Shown one piece after another: positions 1 to 7,582 of a stretch of 64,000 bases of DNA (the first letter of the stretch is position 1; every line of letters begins with the position of its first letter). A program made the translations under genes and the position numbers. The DNA is from Tunicatimonas pelagia (GTDB taxonomy: Bacteria; Bacteroidota; Bacteroidia; Cytophagales; Cyclobacteriaceae), in NCBI RefSeq assembly GCF_030506325.1, contig NZ_CP120683.1:3100001-3164000 (forward strand), in the 5' to 3' direction. A model generated the notes under the pieces. The model was not told the DNA's origin. It worked only from the letters and a program-made list of their open reading frames with translations, and did no database searches.

Positions 1-25
1 GTTTAGAAAAATTTTTAGCCGGACA

Positions 26-56
26 TTGGCAATTGTAGGCAAGAGTATTACCTTTG
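26..56 (+). promoter_or_regulatory. Candidate Bacteroidota promoter for tRNA-Val
   Basis: A TTG at 26-28 is followed after 20 bases by TACCTTTG at 49-56, which matches the Bacteroidota -33/-7 pattern (TTG, then TAnnTTTG). Transcription would begin near position 62, about 60 bases ahead of the tRNA. Position and motif support it; no transcript data are available. Confidence 0.45.
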
Positions 57-120
57 CAAAACATTTTTTCAGGGTTCTTCATTTGCTCGTAAAAAAGCAG
101 ATAAAATTCTGAACAAAAAT

Positions 121-195
121 GGGTTCTTAGCTCAGTTGGTTTAGAGCACCTGCCTTACAAGCAGGGGGTCGTAGGTTCGAATCCTACAGGACCCA
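121..195 (+). tRNA. tRNA-Val (anticodon TAC)
   Basis: The sequence folds as a full cloverleaf. The acceptor stem pairs 121-127 (GGGTTCT) with 188-194 (AGGACCC), with discriminator A195. The anticodon stem CCTGC/GCAGG (149-153/161-165) encloses loop CTTACAA, giving anticodon TAC at 156-158, which reads valine GTA codons. The T-arm GTAGG-TTCGAAT-CCTAC is canonical. The bases after the discriminator are CACCA rather than an immediately adjoining CCA, so the CCA end is probably added after transcription. Confidence 0.95.
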
Positions 196-218
196 CACCA
201 TTAAGGAATAATGATTTT

Positions 219-253
219 AGCCACTTGTAAATATTTTGCAAGTGGCTTTTTTT
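219..253 (+). terminator. Rho-independent terminator after tRNA-Val
   Basis: A perfect 9-bp inverted repeat (AGCCACTTG at 219-227, CAAGTGGCT at 239-247) is followed at once by a run of T. It ends the tRNA transcript and lies ahead of the converging radA stop codon at 286, so it may serve both directions. Confidence 0.85.
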
Positions 254-285
254 GTACTACTCTCTAAAGTAATTAGTTACAGCGA

Positions 286-1668
286 CTACTTCATCAGATG
301 GTCAATCATATTTTCCAGTTTGCTCATGCTATGGATCTGAATTTTATATTTTTTCGAGTCTAGCCCTTTAGTATTGAACTTGGAGATAAAAATCTCTTCA
401 AAACCTAGTTTCTCGGCTTCGCTGATGCGACTTTCAATGCGGTTTACGGCCCGAATTTCCCCACCCAAACCAACTTCAGCGGCAAAGCAGATTCGACTAG
501 AGATAGGTACATCCAGAAAAGAGGAAACCAGAGAAGCACAAATTGCCAGGTCAATTGCCGGGTCTTCCACCTTCAGCCCTCCCGCCATATTCAAGAATAC
601 ATCTTGCGTACCTAGTCGGTAGCCTACTCGCTTTTCCAGCACCGCCAATAGCATATTGAGTCGTCGGGCATCGTAGCCGGTAGCACTACGCTGCGGAGTG
701 CCGTAAGCCGCCGAACTCACTAGGGACTGAATTTCAATCAACAGCGGACGGTTGCCTTCCATGGTAGCCCCAATCGTAATTCCACTCAGTTCGCCTTCTC
801 GTTGAGAGATGAGAATTTCGGAAGGGTTGCTTACCTGCCGTAGGCCCGTGTCCAGCATTTCGTAAATGCCCAGTTCCGAGGTAGAGCCGAAGCGGTTTTT
901 GATCGTTCGTAGAATCCGGTAGGACAAGTGGCGATCGCCTTCAAACTGAAGCACCGTATCTACCATATGTTCCAGCACCTTTGGCCCAGCAATGCTCCCT
1001 TCTTTGGTAATGTGCCCGATCAGAAAGACCGGAGTATTGCTCTCTTTAGCAAACTTCATCAGCTCTCCGGTGCATTCCCGTACCTGTGAAACACTACCTG
1101 CTACCGACTCAATATGGCTGGAGCGCAAAGTCTGGATGGAATCGATGATCACAATGTTAGGCTGAAGCTGCTCAATCTGCTTAAAAATAGCAGTCAATGA
1201 GGTTTCGCCTAAAATATAGCAAGATGGTTTCTGATTAGAGGCGGTTAGCCGTTCTGCTCGCATCTTAATCTGCTGATTACTTTCCTCACCCGAAACGTAG
1301 AGTACTTTTTGCGCCAGTGATACCGCAATCTGCAACATTAGCGTAGACTTACCAATACCCGGTTCTCCACCGATTAGCACCAGTGAGCCGGGCATAATAC
1401 CCCCACCCAGCACCCGGTTTAGTTCGGCATCCTGGGTTTTGGTACGGTATTCTTGTTGGTATTCAATTTCCTGGAGGGGTACAGGACGAGTAGCCACTTT
1501 TTCTTTGGGTTGATTACTCCGCCAGGTGGGCGTTTGAGATTCTTTTTGGATAACTTCTTCAACGTAGCTGTTCCAAGCAGCACAAGAGGGGCAGCGCCCC
1601 TGCCACTTGGGTGAGGTAACCCCACATTCTTGACAGACGTATATCGTTTTTGCTTTGGATTTAGCCAT
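286..1668 (-). CDS. radA: DNA repair protein RadA
   Basis: This is a 460-aa RadA/Sms, a RecA-like ATPase that helps process branched recombination intermediates. An N-terminal zinc finger has cysteines 12, 15, 26 and 29. The Walker A loop GGEPGIGKST is at about 100-109 and the family-specific KNRFG motif at 257-261. The C-terminal third resembles the Lon-type domain that all RadA proteins carry. Length is normal for the family. It lies 24 bp downstream of a GyrI-like gene on the same strand and may share its transcript. Nothing in the protein looks damaged. Confidence 0.97.
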   Translation of the reverse strand: MAKSKAKTIYVCQECGVTSPKWQGRCPSCAAWNSYVEEVIQKESQTPTWRSNQPKEKVATRPVPLQEIEYQQEYRTKTQDAELNRVLGGGIMPGSLVLIGGEPGIGKSTLMLQIAVSLAQKVLYVSGEESNQQIKMRAERLTASNQKPSCYILGETSLTAIFKQIEQLQPNIVIIDSIQTLRSSHIESVAGSVSQVRECTGELMKFAKESNTPVFLIGHITKEGSIAGPKVLEHMVDTVLQFEGDRHLSYRILRTIKNRFGSTSELGIYEMLDTGLRQVSNPSEILISQREGELSGITIGATMEGNRPLLIEIQSLVSSAAYGTPQRSATGYDARRLNMLLAVLEKRVGYRLGTQDVFLNMAGGLKVEDPAIDLAICASLVSSFLDVPISSRICFAAEVGLGGEIRAVNRIESRISEAEKLGFEEIFISKFNTKGLDSKKYKIQIHSMSKLENMIDHLMK

Positions 1669-1692
1669 TGGTGTGTTTTAGAGATTGGGGGT

Positions 1693-2184
1693 TTAGGTTT
1701 TGGCAACTACTGGAATCCAGAATTCTTCTTCCGAGGTTGGGTCATCGTTTTTATACTTCTCACCCATCAGGGCGAAATGAGGCCGATCATCTAAATTATA
1801 GTCTGAGTTTGGAATCCAGTTTCCGTAAATGTACTGATAGGCTGTTATTGCTTCACTTGCTTTTCCTTGGTAAAGAAATACTGCGTAAAGTCCCGCAGGG
1901 ATCATCAGCTGCTCCATGTCCTCCGAAACAGATTCATAATTACGCACCTGAACCGCCGCCCACTTGTCAAACTCCTGAGTCGGGCTAAATTGCTCAAAGA
2001 AATCTAGATTATCATACACCTCTACTGAGTACAATGCAGTGCCAATCGTATTTTTGATTGTAGCTCGGTTCGGCATGAAACCTTGCCATAATTCTTGCGT
2101 CTGGTTATTAGCAACAGACATTCTCACCTTTTTACCAACCAGTTTAATTTCTTCTATTATCTCAATTCTTGATTTCATTTTCAA
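1693..2184 (-). CDS. GyrI-like / effector-binding domain protein
   Basis: This 163-aa protein resembles the GyrI-like (AraC effector-binding, SOUL-fold) family of cytoplasmic small-molecule binding proteins. The telling features are an opening basic strand (RIEIIEEIKLVGKKVRMS), a central GLYAVFLYQGKASEAITAYQ-type segment and a closing PHFALMGEKY...EEEFWIPV stretch, which is the usual last strand of the fold. No DNA-binding domain is attached, so it is a free ligand-binding domain, and the ligand is unknown. It is the first gene of a pair with radA (24-bp gap). An alternative start is Met3. Confidence 0.75.
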   Translation of the reverse strand: MKMKSRIEIIEEIKLVGKKVRMSVANNQTQELWQGFMPNRATIKNTIGTALYSVEVYDNLDFFEQFSPTQEFDKWAAVQVRNYESVSEDMEQLMIPAGLYAVFLYQGKASEAITAYQYIYGNWIPNSDYNLDDRPHFALMGEKYKNDDPTSEEEFWIPVVAKT

Positions 2185-2307
2185 ACACAGTTACTCAATT
2201 TCTCACCACCCGAGAAACCATCTAATTTAAATATTCTTTTTTCAAGAACGCTTGCTCAAGGCACTTAATTTCTAAAACAAGTTATGTATTTTTAGCTTTT
2301 ATAATCG

Positions 2308-3441
2308 ATGAAAAGCTACGTTGCTGCCCTCGGTACTGCTGTACCTAAATATCGTACCCCACAAACCGAAATCGCCAATTTTATGGCGAATATCCTTCAG
2401 CTAAACCCAGCCGAAAGGCAGCGTTTGTATGCTCTGTATCGAGCATCCGGTATCCATTATCGGCATTCTGTGCTAAGCGACTACAGTAATATTAACCGTC
2501 GTTCATTTTACCCTGATGCACCCAACCTGGAACCCTTCCCCACTATTAAACAGCGGATGGATGTCTACGAACGAGAAGCCCTGTCATTGAGCTATCGTTC
2601 AGCTAAAAACTGCTTACAGCAACTGCCCCAGTTTAACCCGAAAGAAATAACCCACCTGATTTTTGTAAGCTGTACCGGAATGTATGCCCCTGGCGTGGAC
2701 ATTGAGCTTATTCATCAACTGGGACTATCGCATCAGGTGCAGCGTACTGCGATTAATTTTATGGGTTGTTACGCGGCATTCAATGCGCTAAAAGTGGCTG
2801 ATAGTATTGTTCGGGCTGATACCAATGCTAATGTACTCATGGTTTGTACGGAGCTTTGCACCCTACATTTTCAGAAGGGTAAGGATGAAGATAATTTACT
2901 GGCTAATGCGCTATTTGCTGACGGATCATCCGCTGCGTTGGTTACCAGGCAAAAATTTGACAATGCCATACAGTTCTCATTAGAGCAATTCTACTGTGAT
3001 TTGGTACCAGAGGCTAGTCAAGAAATGGCTTGGCAAATTGGAAATTATGGCTTCGAGATGAAGTTATCCGCTTATGTACCTGAAGCAATTAAACAGGGGA
3101 TTTACCAGCTAACTCAACAGTTAATGAACCAACTTAGTTGGAGTGTTGATGAGGCAAGCCTCGATGTTCAAGAAAAACCCGATTTCTACGCAATTCATCC
3201 CGGTGGTAAACGGATTTTGCAGGTAATTGAGCAAGCGCTATCTATGGAAAAGGCCGATAATCGCTTCGCTTATCAAATATTGCAACAGTACGGAAACATG
3301 TCGTCAGCCACTATTTTATTCGTGCTTAAAGCCCTGCATCAAGATTTAACCGTAGCTGATAACGATAAATCCGTCCTCGGATTGGCCTTCGGCCCTGGTT
3401 TGACGCTGGAGAGTATGTTATTACGAGTAGAAACATTTTGA
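2308..3441 (+). CDS. Type III polyketide synthase (chalcone/stilbene synthase family)
   Basis: This 377-aa homodimer-type thiolase-fold enzyme is expected to condense a CoA-linked starter with malonyl-CoA units in the cytoplasm. The catalytic triad can be placed at Cys154 (NFMGCYAAFNAL), His297 (YAIHPGGKRIL) and Asn330 (QQYGNMSSATILFVL). The GFGPG-like loop near the C-terminus reads LAFGPGLTLE. Length matches the bacterial family (350-390 aa). The product cannot be told from sequence. In related bacteria such genes often stand beside a methyltransferase or oxidoreductase; here the next gene is an SDR enzyme separated by 111 bp and a hairpin, so linkage is uncertain. Confidence 0.9.
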   Translation: MKSYVAALGTAVPKYRTPQTEIANFMANILQLNPAERQRLYALYRASGIHYRHSVLSDYSNINRRSFYPDAPNLEPFPTIKQRMDVYEREALSLSYRSAKNCLQQLPQFNPKEITHLIFVSCTGMYAPGVDIELIHQLGLSHQVQRTAINFMGCYAAFNALKVADSIVRADTNANVLMVCTELCTLHFQKGKDEDNLLANALFADGSSAALVTRQKFDNAIQFSLEQFYCDLVPEASQEMAWQIGNYGFEMKLSAYVPEAIKQGIYQLTQQLMNQLSWSVDEASLDVQEKPDFYAIHPGGKRILQVIEQALSMEKADNRFAYQILQQYGNMSSATILFVLKALHQDLTVADNDKSVLGLAFGPGLTLESMLLRVETF

Positions 3442-3445
3442 GGTT

Positions 3446-3464
3446 CCCCCTTTATGAAAGGGGG
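3446..3464 (+). terminator. Stem-loop after the polyketide synthase
   Basis: CCCCCTTT at 3446-3453 pairs perfectly with AAAGGGGG at 3457-3464 around a 3-base loop, five bases after the polyketide synthase stop codon. A second G run and ATTTTAATT follow rather than a clean T tract, so it could be a terminator or a short dispersed palindrome. Confidence 0.45.
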
Positions 3465-3552
3465 TAGGGGGATTTTAATTGTTCTTATTATCTCTAAGGT
3501 TAGCAACTGTTTGATTACTACCTTTATCTTTTCATGCTAAAAACCCAAAAAT

Positions 3553-4422
3553 ATGATGAACACCGAAGGAATGCTGAGAGATGACGCACTGGCTGATAAA
3601 GTAATTGTAGTTACTGGTGGTGGTACCGGATTGGGAAAATCCATGACTACCTATTTTCTTAAGTTAGGAGCCAAGGTGGTAATCGCCAGCCGGAAACAAG
3701 ATGTATTAGATCAAACCGCTAAAGAACTAGAAGAAGCCACCGGAGGTACGGTGCTGCCGATCGCCTGCGATGTTCGTAAATACGAAGAAATAGAAACGGT
3801 TTTAAAGAAAACGCTTGATAAGTTTGGGCGGGTTGATGGTCTAATCAACAACGCTGCGGGAAACTTTATCAGCCCTACTGAGCGACTATCGCACCGGGCA
3901 TTCGATATTGTGGTGGATATTGTATTGAGAGGCACCTACAACTATGCACTAGCGTTTGGTAAATACTGGATTGAGAAGCAGCAACCGGCCACCATGCTCA
4001 ACATCGTAACTACCTACGCCTGGACAGGCTCCGGCTACGTGGTTCCTTCAGCCTGTGGAAAAGCCGGAGTGCTGGCACTGACCCGCTCGCTAGCGGTAGA
4101 ATGGGGCAAGTATAACATCCGTTCCAATGCTATCGCTCCTGGTCCATTCCCCACCGAAGGTGCCTGGAGCCGACTCCTACCGGGCGACTTGGTGGAAAAA
4201 TTTGATCCAGCCAAGAATAATCCGCTCAAGCGGGTAGGCGATCATCAGGAGTTAGCCAATCTGGCGGCCTACCTTATGTCCGACTACAGTAGCTTCGTGA
4301 ACGGAGAAGTAATTACCATTGATGGCGGCGAGTGGCTACAAGGCGCCGGAGAATTTAATCATCTGGACGAAATCCCCTCTGAGATGTGGGATCAATTAGA
4401 GAAAGCGAGGAAGAAGGGATGA
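3553..4422 (+). CDS. SDR family oxidoreductase, 2,4-dienoyl-CoA reductase-like
   Basis: This is a 289-aa short-chain dehydrogenase. The Rossmann cofactor loop TGGGTGLG is at 21-28 and the NNAAG motif at 99-103. The usual YxxxK pair is not present: the lysine is Lys170 with Ser166 at the place of Tyr (PSACGK), and Tyr155 lies in TTYAWTGSG. This arrangement is the one known from mitochondrial-type 2,4-dienoyl-CoA reductase (DECR1), which also has TGSG-F/Y-VVPSAxxKAGV, so NADPH-dependent reduction of 2,4-dienoyl-CoA during unsaturated fatty-acid breakdown is the best call. An acyl-CoA dehydrogenase lies 11 kb away. A trans-2-enoyl-CoA reductase activity is the main alternative. Confidence 0.85.
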   Translation: MMNTEGMLRDDALADKVIVVTGGGTGLGKSMTTYFLKLGAKVVIASRKQDVLDQTAKELEEATGGTVLPIACDVRKYEEIETVLKKTLDKFGRVDGLINNAAGNFISPTERLSHRAFDIVVDIVLRGTYNYALAFGKYWIEKQQPATMLNIVTTYAWTGSGYVVPSACGKAGVLALTRSLAVEWGKYNIRSNAIAPGPFPTEGAWSRLLPGDLVEKFDPAKNNPLKRVGDHQELANLAAYLMSDYSSFVNGEVITIDGGEWLQGAGEFNHLDEIPSEMWDQLEKARKKG

Positions 4423-4424
4423 AA

Positions 4425-4494
4425 ATAATGATTGATGATGAATGAATAATGACTAATTTGATAATGTCATCAATCATTACTCATTCATCATTAT
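4425..4494. repeat. Imperfect AT-rich inverted repeat between converging genes
   Basis: The 73-bp gap between two converging genes is built of ATAATGATTGATGATGAAT-like words followed by their approximate reverse complement (TCATCAATCATTACTCATTC). It may work as a two-way terminator. Similar wording recurs near 15190-15225 and 54680-54700. Confidence 0.5.
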
Positions 4495-4495
4495 G

Positions 4496-5131
4496 CTATT
4501 GTCCCAGACTAAAGATTTTTACCTGAGATTCTTTAATGGGGTGGGATAGTGTAACTTCAAAGCGACCGTTTTCCCACTCTTCAATCGTGATGAACTCGTC
4601 GCTGTCATCAGTTTCAAATTCCCAGTAATAAAAGAAAGATTCGTTATCAGGTGAGATTTTCCCATCGGGGAAATAGGAAGCTTCGCTGGAAACTTCGTAA
4701 TAATAGGTTTTTCCTTCAAACTCAAATTCGCCGTCACCATTTTCATCCATCGTATCTAAATCGCTTCGGTTCACAGGTATGTCACGCAGCTTTAGTTTGC
4801 GGGTCGCTAATGTTACATCTAGTCCGTCATCATACTCCAGCGTAATCCAAACTTTACCTTTGGCGGCTTCCCCTTCTAGCTCATACCACTCATCATTTTG
4901 CCCGGCGCGATATACGCCACGAGAAAGGATGCTTACATCAAACTCCTCCATTAGCGGGCCAACATTCATCAAGTGAATTAGTCCACCCGGGCGAACATTC
5001 TCTAGGTGTAATTCCTGAGAAGAATTATCTTGCCCATTCTCTAACTTTTTATCTTTTTTATTTTTCTGCCAGAAGTACACAGCTATTCCAATTAGAACCA
5101 ATGAAAAAATTATGACGGCGTTCATATCCAT
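4496..5131 (-). CDS. Membrane-anchored DUF4178 protein
   Basis: This 211-aa protein has one N-terminal membrane segment (about residues 4-20, followed by KNKKDKK) and a soluble domain from about 45 onward that resembles DUF4178. Typical features are the LRPGGLIHL-like opening (here VRPGGLIHLMNVG), the WYELEGE...VWITLEYDDG segment, and alternating acidic beta strands to the end. The function of the domain is unknown. It follows the PspA-like gene by 19 bp on the same strand. DUF4178 genes are known to occur beside pspA-type genes, so a role in membrane maintenance is inferred only from that. Confidence 0.75.
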   Translation of the reverse strand: MDMNAVIIFSLVLIGIAVYFWQKNKKDKKLENGQDNSSQELHLENVRPGGLIHLMNVGPLMEEFDVSILSRGVYRAGQNDEWYELEGEAAKGKVWITLEYDDGLDVTLATRKLKLRDIPVNRSDLDTMDENGDGEFEFEGKTYYYEVSSEASYFPDGKISPDNESFFYYWEFETDDSDEFITIEEWENGRFEVTLSHPIKESQVKIFSLGQ

Positions 5132-5150
5132 AAAAACCGGCGGGTGGGGA

Positions 5151-5867
5151 CTACTCTCCTAATTGTTTGTTTTCAGTAATTCCCATGCGGGCTTTCAGTT
5201 CTTTCAGCTTATCGGAACCACCACCGCTACCAATGGCCTTGTCAATTTCATCATCTAGTGATTTAGGAGCGGCGGCAATCTCACCGTACGATTCAGCTAA
5301 TGATTCTTCTTCTTCCACTTTAGCTTTCATACGCTCAAGCATGGCTACTGTGCTGGAAGAGTCGATACCTGCTAGCTGCTTGTTTAGCTTTTTAGTAGCG
5401 GTACTCACTTTAGCCCGGGCTTTTAGGGTTTTAATCTCATTTTCCCAGGTAGAAATCTGTCCCTTCAGGTCGTTTACTTTGGCTTCCAAATTCGCCGTCA
5501 TATTATCGTACTTCTGTACTTCCGCCTGGGTTTGCGTAAACTGACGCTCGGCTTGCTCTTTTCGGCTCAGAGCTTCAGTGGCTAATCGGTCGGCATCACT
5601 AGGGTCAATTTGTCCTTGCTCGGCCCGCTGAAGCAATAGCATCGCTTTCTTTTCGTAATCGGTCGATTGCTGCTGATAATTCTTCATGTCGCGCCGAGTG
5701 CGGATTGATAATGCCTTTACCTCAGCTAAACTTTCTAATGCTTTATTTAGGTCACCCTTTAAATCACGAATTGCTTGTTCGCTCATTTTTACCGGATCTT
5801 CTATTTTATCAATAGCAGAATGGGCCTGGGCTTCGCCTACTTTAAATATTCTTCTGAAAATGCTCAT
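5151..5867 (-). CDS. PspA/IM30 family membrane-stress protein
   Basis: This 238-aa protein is predicted to be almost entirely alpha-helical coiled coil, with the family opening MSIFRRIFKVGEAQAHSAIDKIEDP and the conserved AIRDLKGDLNKALESLAEVKA segment. PspA/IM30 proteins belong to the bacterial ESCRT-III superfamily: they bind the inner face of the cytoplasmic membrane as helical assemblies and protect or remodel it. The last 30 residues are glycine- and charge-rich. It sits between a YbjN-like and a DUF4178 gene, and no pspBC or pspF partner is nearby, so it probably works in the DUF4178-type context and not the classic psp operon. Confidence 0.9.
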   Translation of the reverse strand: MSIFRRIFKVGEAQAHSAIDKIEDPVKMSEQAIRDLKGDLNKALESLAEVKALSIRTRRDMKNYQQQSTDYEKKAMLLLQRAEQGQIDPSDADRLATEALSRKEQAERQFTQTQAEVQKYDNMTANLEAKVNDLKGQISTWENEIKTLKARAKVSTATKKLNKQLAGIDSSSTVAMLERMKAKVEEEESLAESYGEIAAAPKSLDDEIDKAIGSGGGSDKLKELKARMGITENKQLGE

Positions 5868-5920
5868 AGTTACAGTATGTTATGTCAAGTATTTTTATTA
5901 CGAATAAAAGTTTTGTGGTA

Positions 5921-5952
5921 TTAGAGTGCTAAGCACTATAGTACTCTAACAC
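5921..5952. repeat. Copy of a GTGTTA-rich dispersed repeat, forming a hairpin
   Basis: TTAGAGTGCT at 5921-5930 pairs with AGTACTCTAA at 5940-5949 with one G-T wobble. Read on the minus strand, 5932-5952 agrees at 17 of 21 positions with the unit at 58641-58661. It lies between the YbjN-like and PspA genes and could act as a processing or attenuation hairpin within that transcript. Confidence 0.45.
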
Positions 5953-5955
5953 TAA

Positions 5956-6348
5956 TCAGGAGGCAAATTTTATAAAGTCTTCAGCGTACTCGGCCATCAT
6001 TAGGCCAATGGCGTTGATAGAACTTTCCAATTCGTTCTTGTCCATGTTCTCTAATTGCAGAGTATCGCGAAAAATCACTTTATTTTCATCGTTAAGCACC
6101 AAAGCCCCGTGTACTAGCGAGCGGTTAATTTGCAGCAAATACTTGAGAGTAGACGCATCGCTATCATCTTTCAAGTCAAAAACGTATTGTTCCAGAATCA
6201 AAATATCCTCTTCGCAGTCCAAAATCAGGTGACTGATACCCCGATCTTCATCAGTAATTACCACCAAACCTTCAGCGGCATCTTCTGACTGGAGCTCAAA
6301 TCCTAAGTCAAATAGAAAGTTTTTTACCTTATCAAAGTGTGCAACCAT
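5956..6348 (-). CDS. YbjN domain protein (type III secretion chaperone-like fold)
   Basis: This 130-aa acidic cytoplasmic protein has the alpha/beta layout of the YbjN/CesT-like chaperone fold: an N-terminal helix with VKNFLFDLGFE, strands around GLVVITDEDRGISHLILDCEEDILILEQYVF, a central helix, GALVLNDENKVIFRDTL, and a long final helix (ELESSINAIGLMMAEYAEDF). The function is not known for this subfamily. It is the first gene of a same-strand set with PspA and DUF4178 (88-bp gap carrying a hairpin). That neighbourhood suggests a part in membrane or protein-folding stress, which is inference. Confidence 0.7.
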   Translation of the reverse strand: MVAHFDKVKNFLFDLGFELQSEDAAEGLVVITDEDRGISHLILDCEEDILILEQYVFDLKDDSDASTLKYLLQINRSLVHGALVLNDENKVIFRDTLQLENMDKNELESSINAIGLMMAEYAEDFIKFAS

Positions 6349-6456
6349 AATAGTTAATGGGTTAGTTTAGAAATGTAGTGAATATACTATATAGCGTATG
6401 TTGCTGAGTAAAGTTATAACTTCGCACGTATTCTACAAGCTGATTATCTATTTGGT

Positions 6457-7137
6457 ATGAAACTCTTTGTAAACGACACTCCGGTTATCTTCGCTTCAGT
6501 GCAGAATTTATCAGACACATCTTATGATTACACATTTAACGCCCTAGCCAATAATATTGTTGAGGCCAAGCTAAAAGAAGATGTACTGGTGCATTATGCC
6601 AACCCTACTTACATTAAAAATGCCTTAGATTACTTTAGCAAGAAGAAGGTAAAGAACCTAGATAGCATCACTTTTGCCGTGGCGGATTTAGAAGAAACTG
6701 TAGCAATGGTAAAAGATCAGTTTAAAATCGTGCAGGCAGGAGGAGGAGTTGTTCGTAAAGAAGATAGGGTTCTACTGATTTTCCGGCTGAGCAAATGGGA
6801 TTTGCCTAAAGGTAAACTAGAGAAGGGTGAATCGCCTACAGAGGGAGCGTTACGGGAAGTAGAAGAAGAATGTAGCGTGAAGGTAGAGCTTAAAAATGAA
6901 GTCTGTCAAACTTGGCACACCTATACTCGCAACAAGAAAAAATATCTAAAACAAACCTACTGGTTCGCCATGGACTGCCTGGATGATAGTCAGCTTCAGC
7001 CCCAAACCGAAGAAGACATTGAAGAAGTACGTTGGATGAACACTTCTGAAGTGCATCAGGCTCTGTACGATTCTTATTTTTCTATCCGGTACGTAATGCG
7101 GCAGTACTACCAGCAACTGGAAAATCAAAGCTCGTAG
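6457..7137 (+). CDS. Nudix hydrolase with N-terminal extension
   Basis: This 226-aa protein has a Nudix domain from about residue 93 to the end. The Nudix box begins at Gly119, with Glu125 and the REVEEE helix at 133-138 that binds the metal and pyrophosphate; the usual EExGU glycine is Ser140. The first 90 residues form a separate alpha/beta region with no motif I recognise. Such enzymes split nucleoside diphosphates linked to another moiety; the substrate is unknown. It converges on coaD, and the two genes overlap by 13 bp at their 3' ends. Confidence 0.88.
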   Translation: MKLFVNDTPVIFASVQNLSDTSYDYTFNALANNIVEAKLKEDVLVHYANPTYIKNALDYFSKKKVKNLDSITFAVADLEETVAMVKDQFKIVQAGGGVVRKEDRVLLIFRLSKWDLPKGKLEKGESPTEGALREVEEECSVKVELKNEVCQTWHTYTRNKKKYLKQTYWFAMDCLDDSQLQPQTEEDIEEVRWMNTSEVHQALYDSYFSIRYVMRQYYQQLENQSS

Positions 7138-7577
7138 GGCAAAAAAGCGTTTACGTCGCCCCCGTAGCGATGCACTTCCCGAATAATTGATGAGTTGATG
7201 TGAGCGTAAGCTGGTGAGGTAATTAAAAAAACCGTCTCCAGTTGAGTATTTAAATAGCGGTTTACTTGGGAGATACTATTCTCGTACTCAAAATCGGTAG
7301 TATTGCGTAGCCCACGTAATAGATAGTTAGCCTGGTATTGTTTGGCTAACTCAGCGGTTAGTTCATCGTAGGTAATTACCTCAATGCGGTTTTCACCCTG
7401 AAAGGTTTGCTGAATATGGCCGAGCATCGTTTCTATCGGAATGTAGCGGCGCTTCTTGCTATTGTGCCCTACGCTAACTACAATCTTATCAAATAACGAT
7501 AATCCGCGTCGCACAATATCTTCATGCCCTAAGGTGAACGGATCGAATGAGCCAGGAAAGAGAGCAACTCGTTCCAT
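7125..7577 (-). CDS. coaD: Pantetheine-phosphate adenylyltransferase
   Basis: This 150-aa enzyme carries out the fourth step of CoA synthesis, joining ATP and 4'-phosphopantetheine into dephospho-CoA. The nucleotidyltransferase signature GSFDPFTLGHEDI is at 9-21 with the TxGH histidine at 18. LLRGLRNTTDFEYE and NSSIIREV match the substrate-binding loops of CoaD. It is the last gene of a minus-strand series, five bases behind DUF3822. panC and panD lie about 5 kb away on the other strand. Confidence 0.97.
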   Translation of the reverse strand: MERVALFPGSFDPFTLGHEDIVRRGLSLFDKIVVSVGHNSKKRRYIPIETMLGHIQQTFQGENRIEVITYDELTAELAKQYQANYLLRGLRNTTDFEYENSISQVNRYLNTQLETVFLITSPAYAHINSSIIREVHRYGGDVNAFLPYEL

Positions 7578-7582
7578 ACTAG

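Noticed and set aside
198-200. Encoded CCA end of the tRNA
   Set aside because: CCA at 198-200 is two bases beyond the place expected after the discriminator A195, so it is probably coincidence.
1668-1988. 106-aa frame on the plus strand opposite the GyrI-like gene
   Set aside because: It lies almost wholly antisense to a gene with a clear family fit and has no family of its own.
2308-4422. Biosynthetic gene cluster around the polyketide synthase
   Set aside because: Only one tentative partner; neighbours on both sides are repair and envelope genes.
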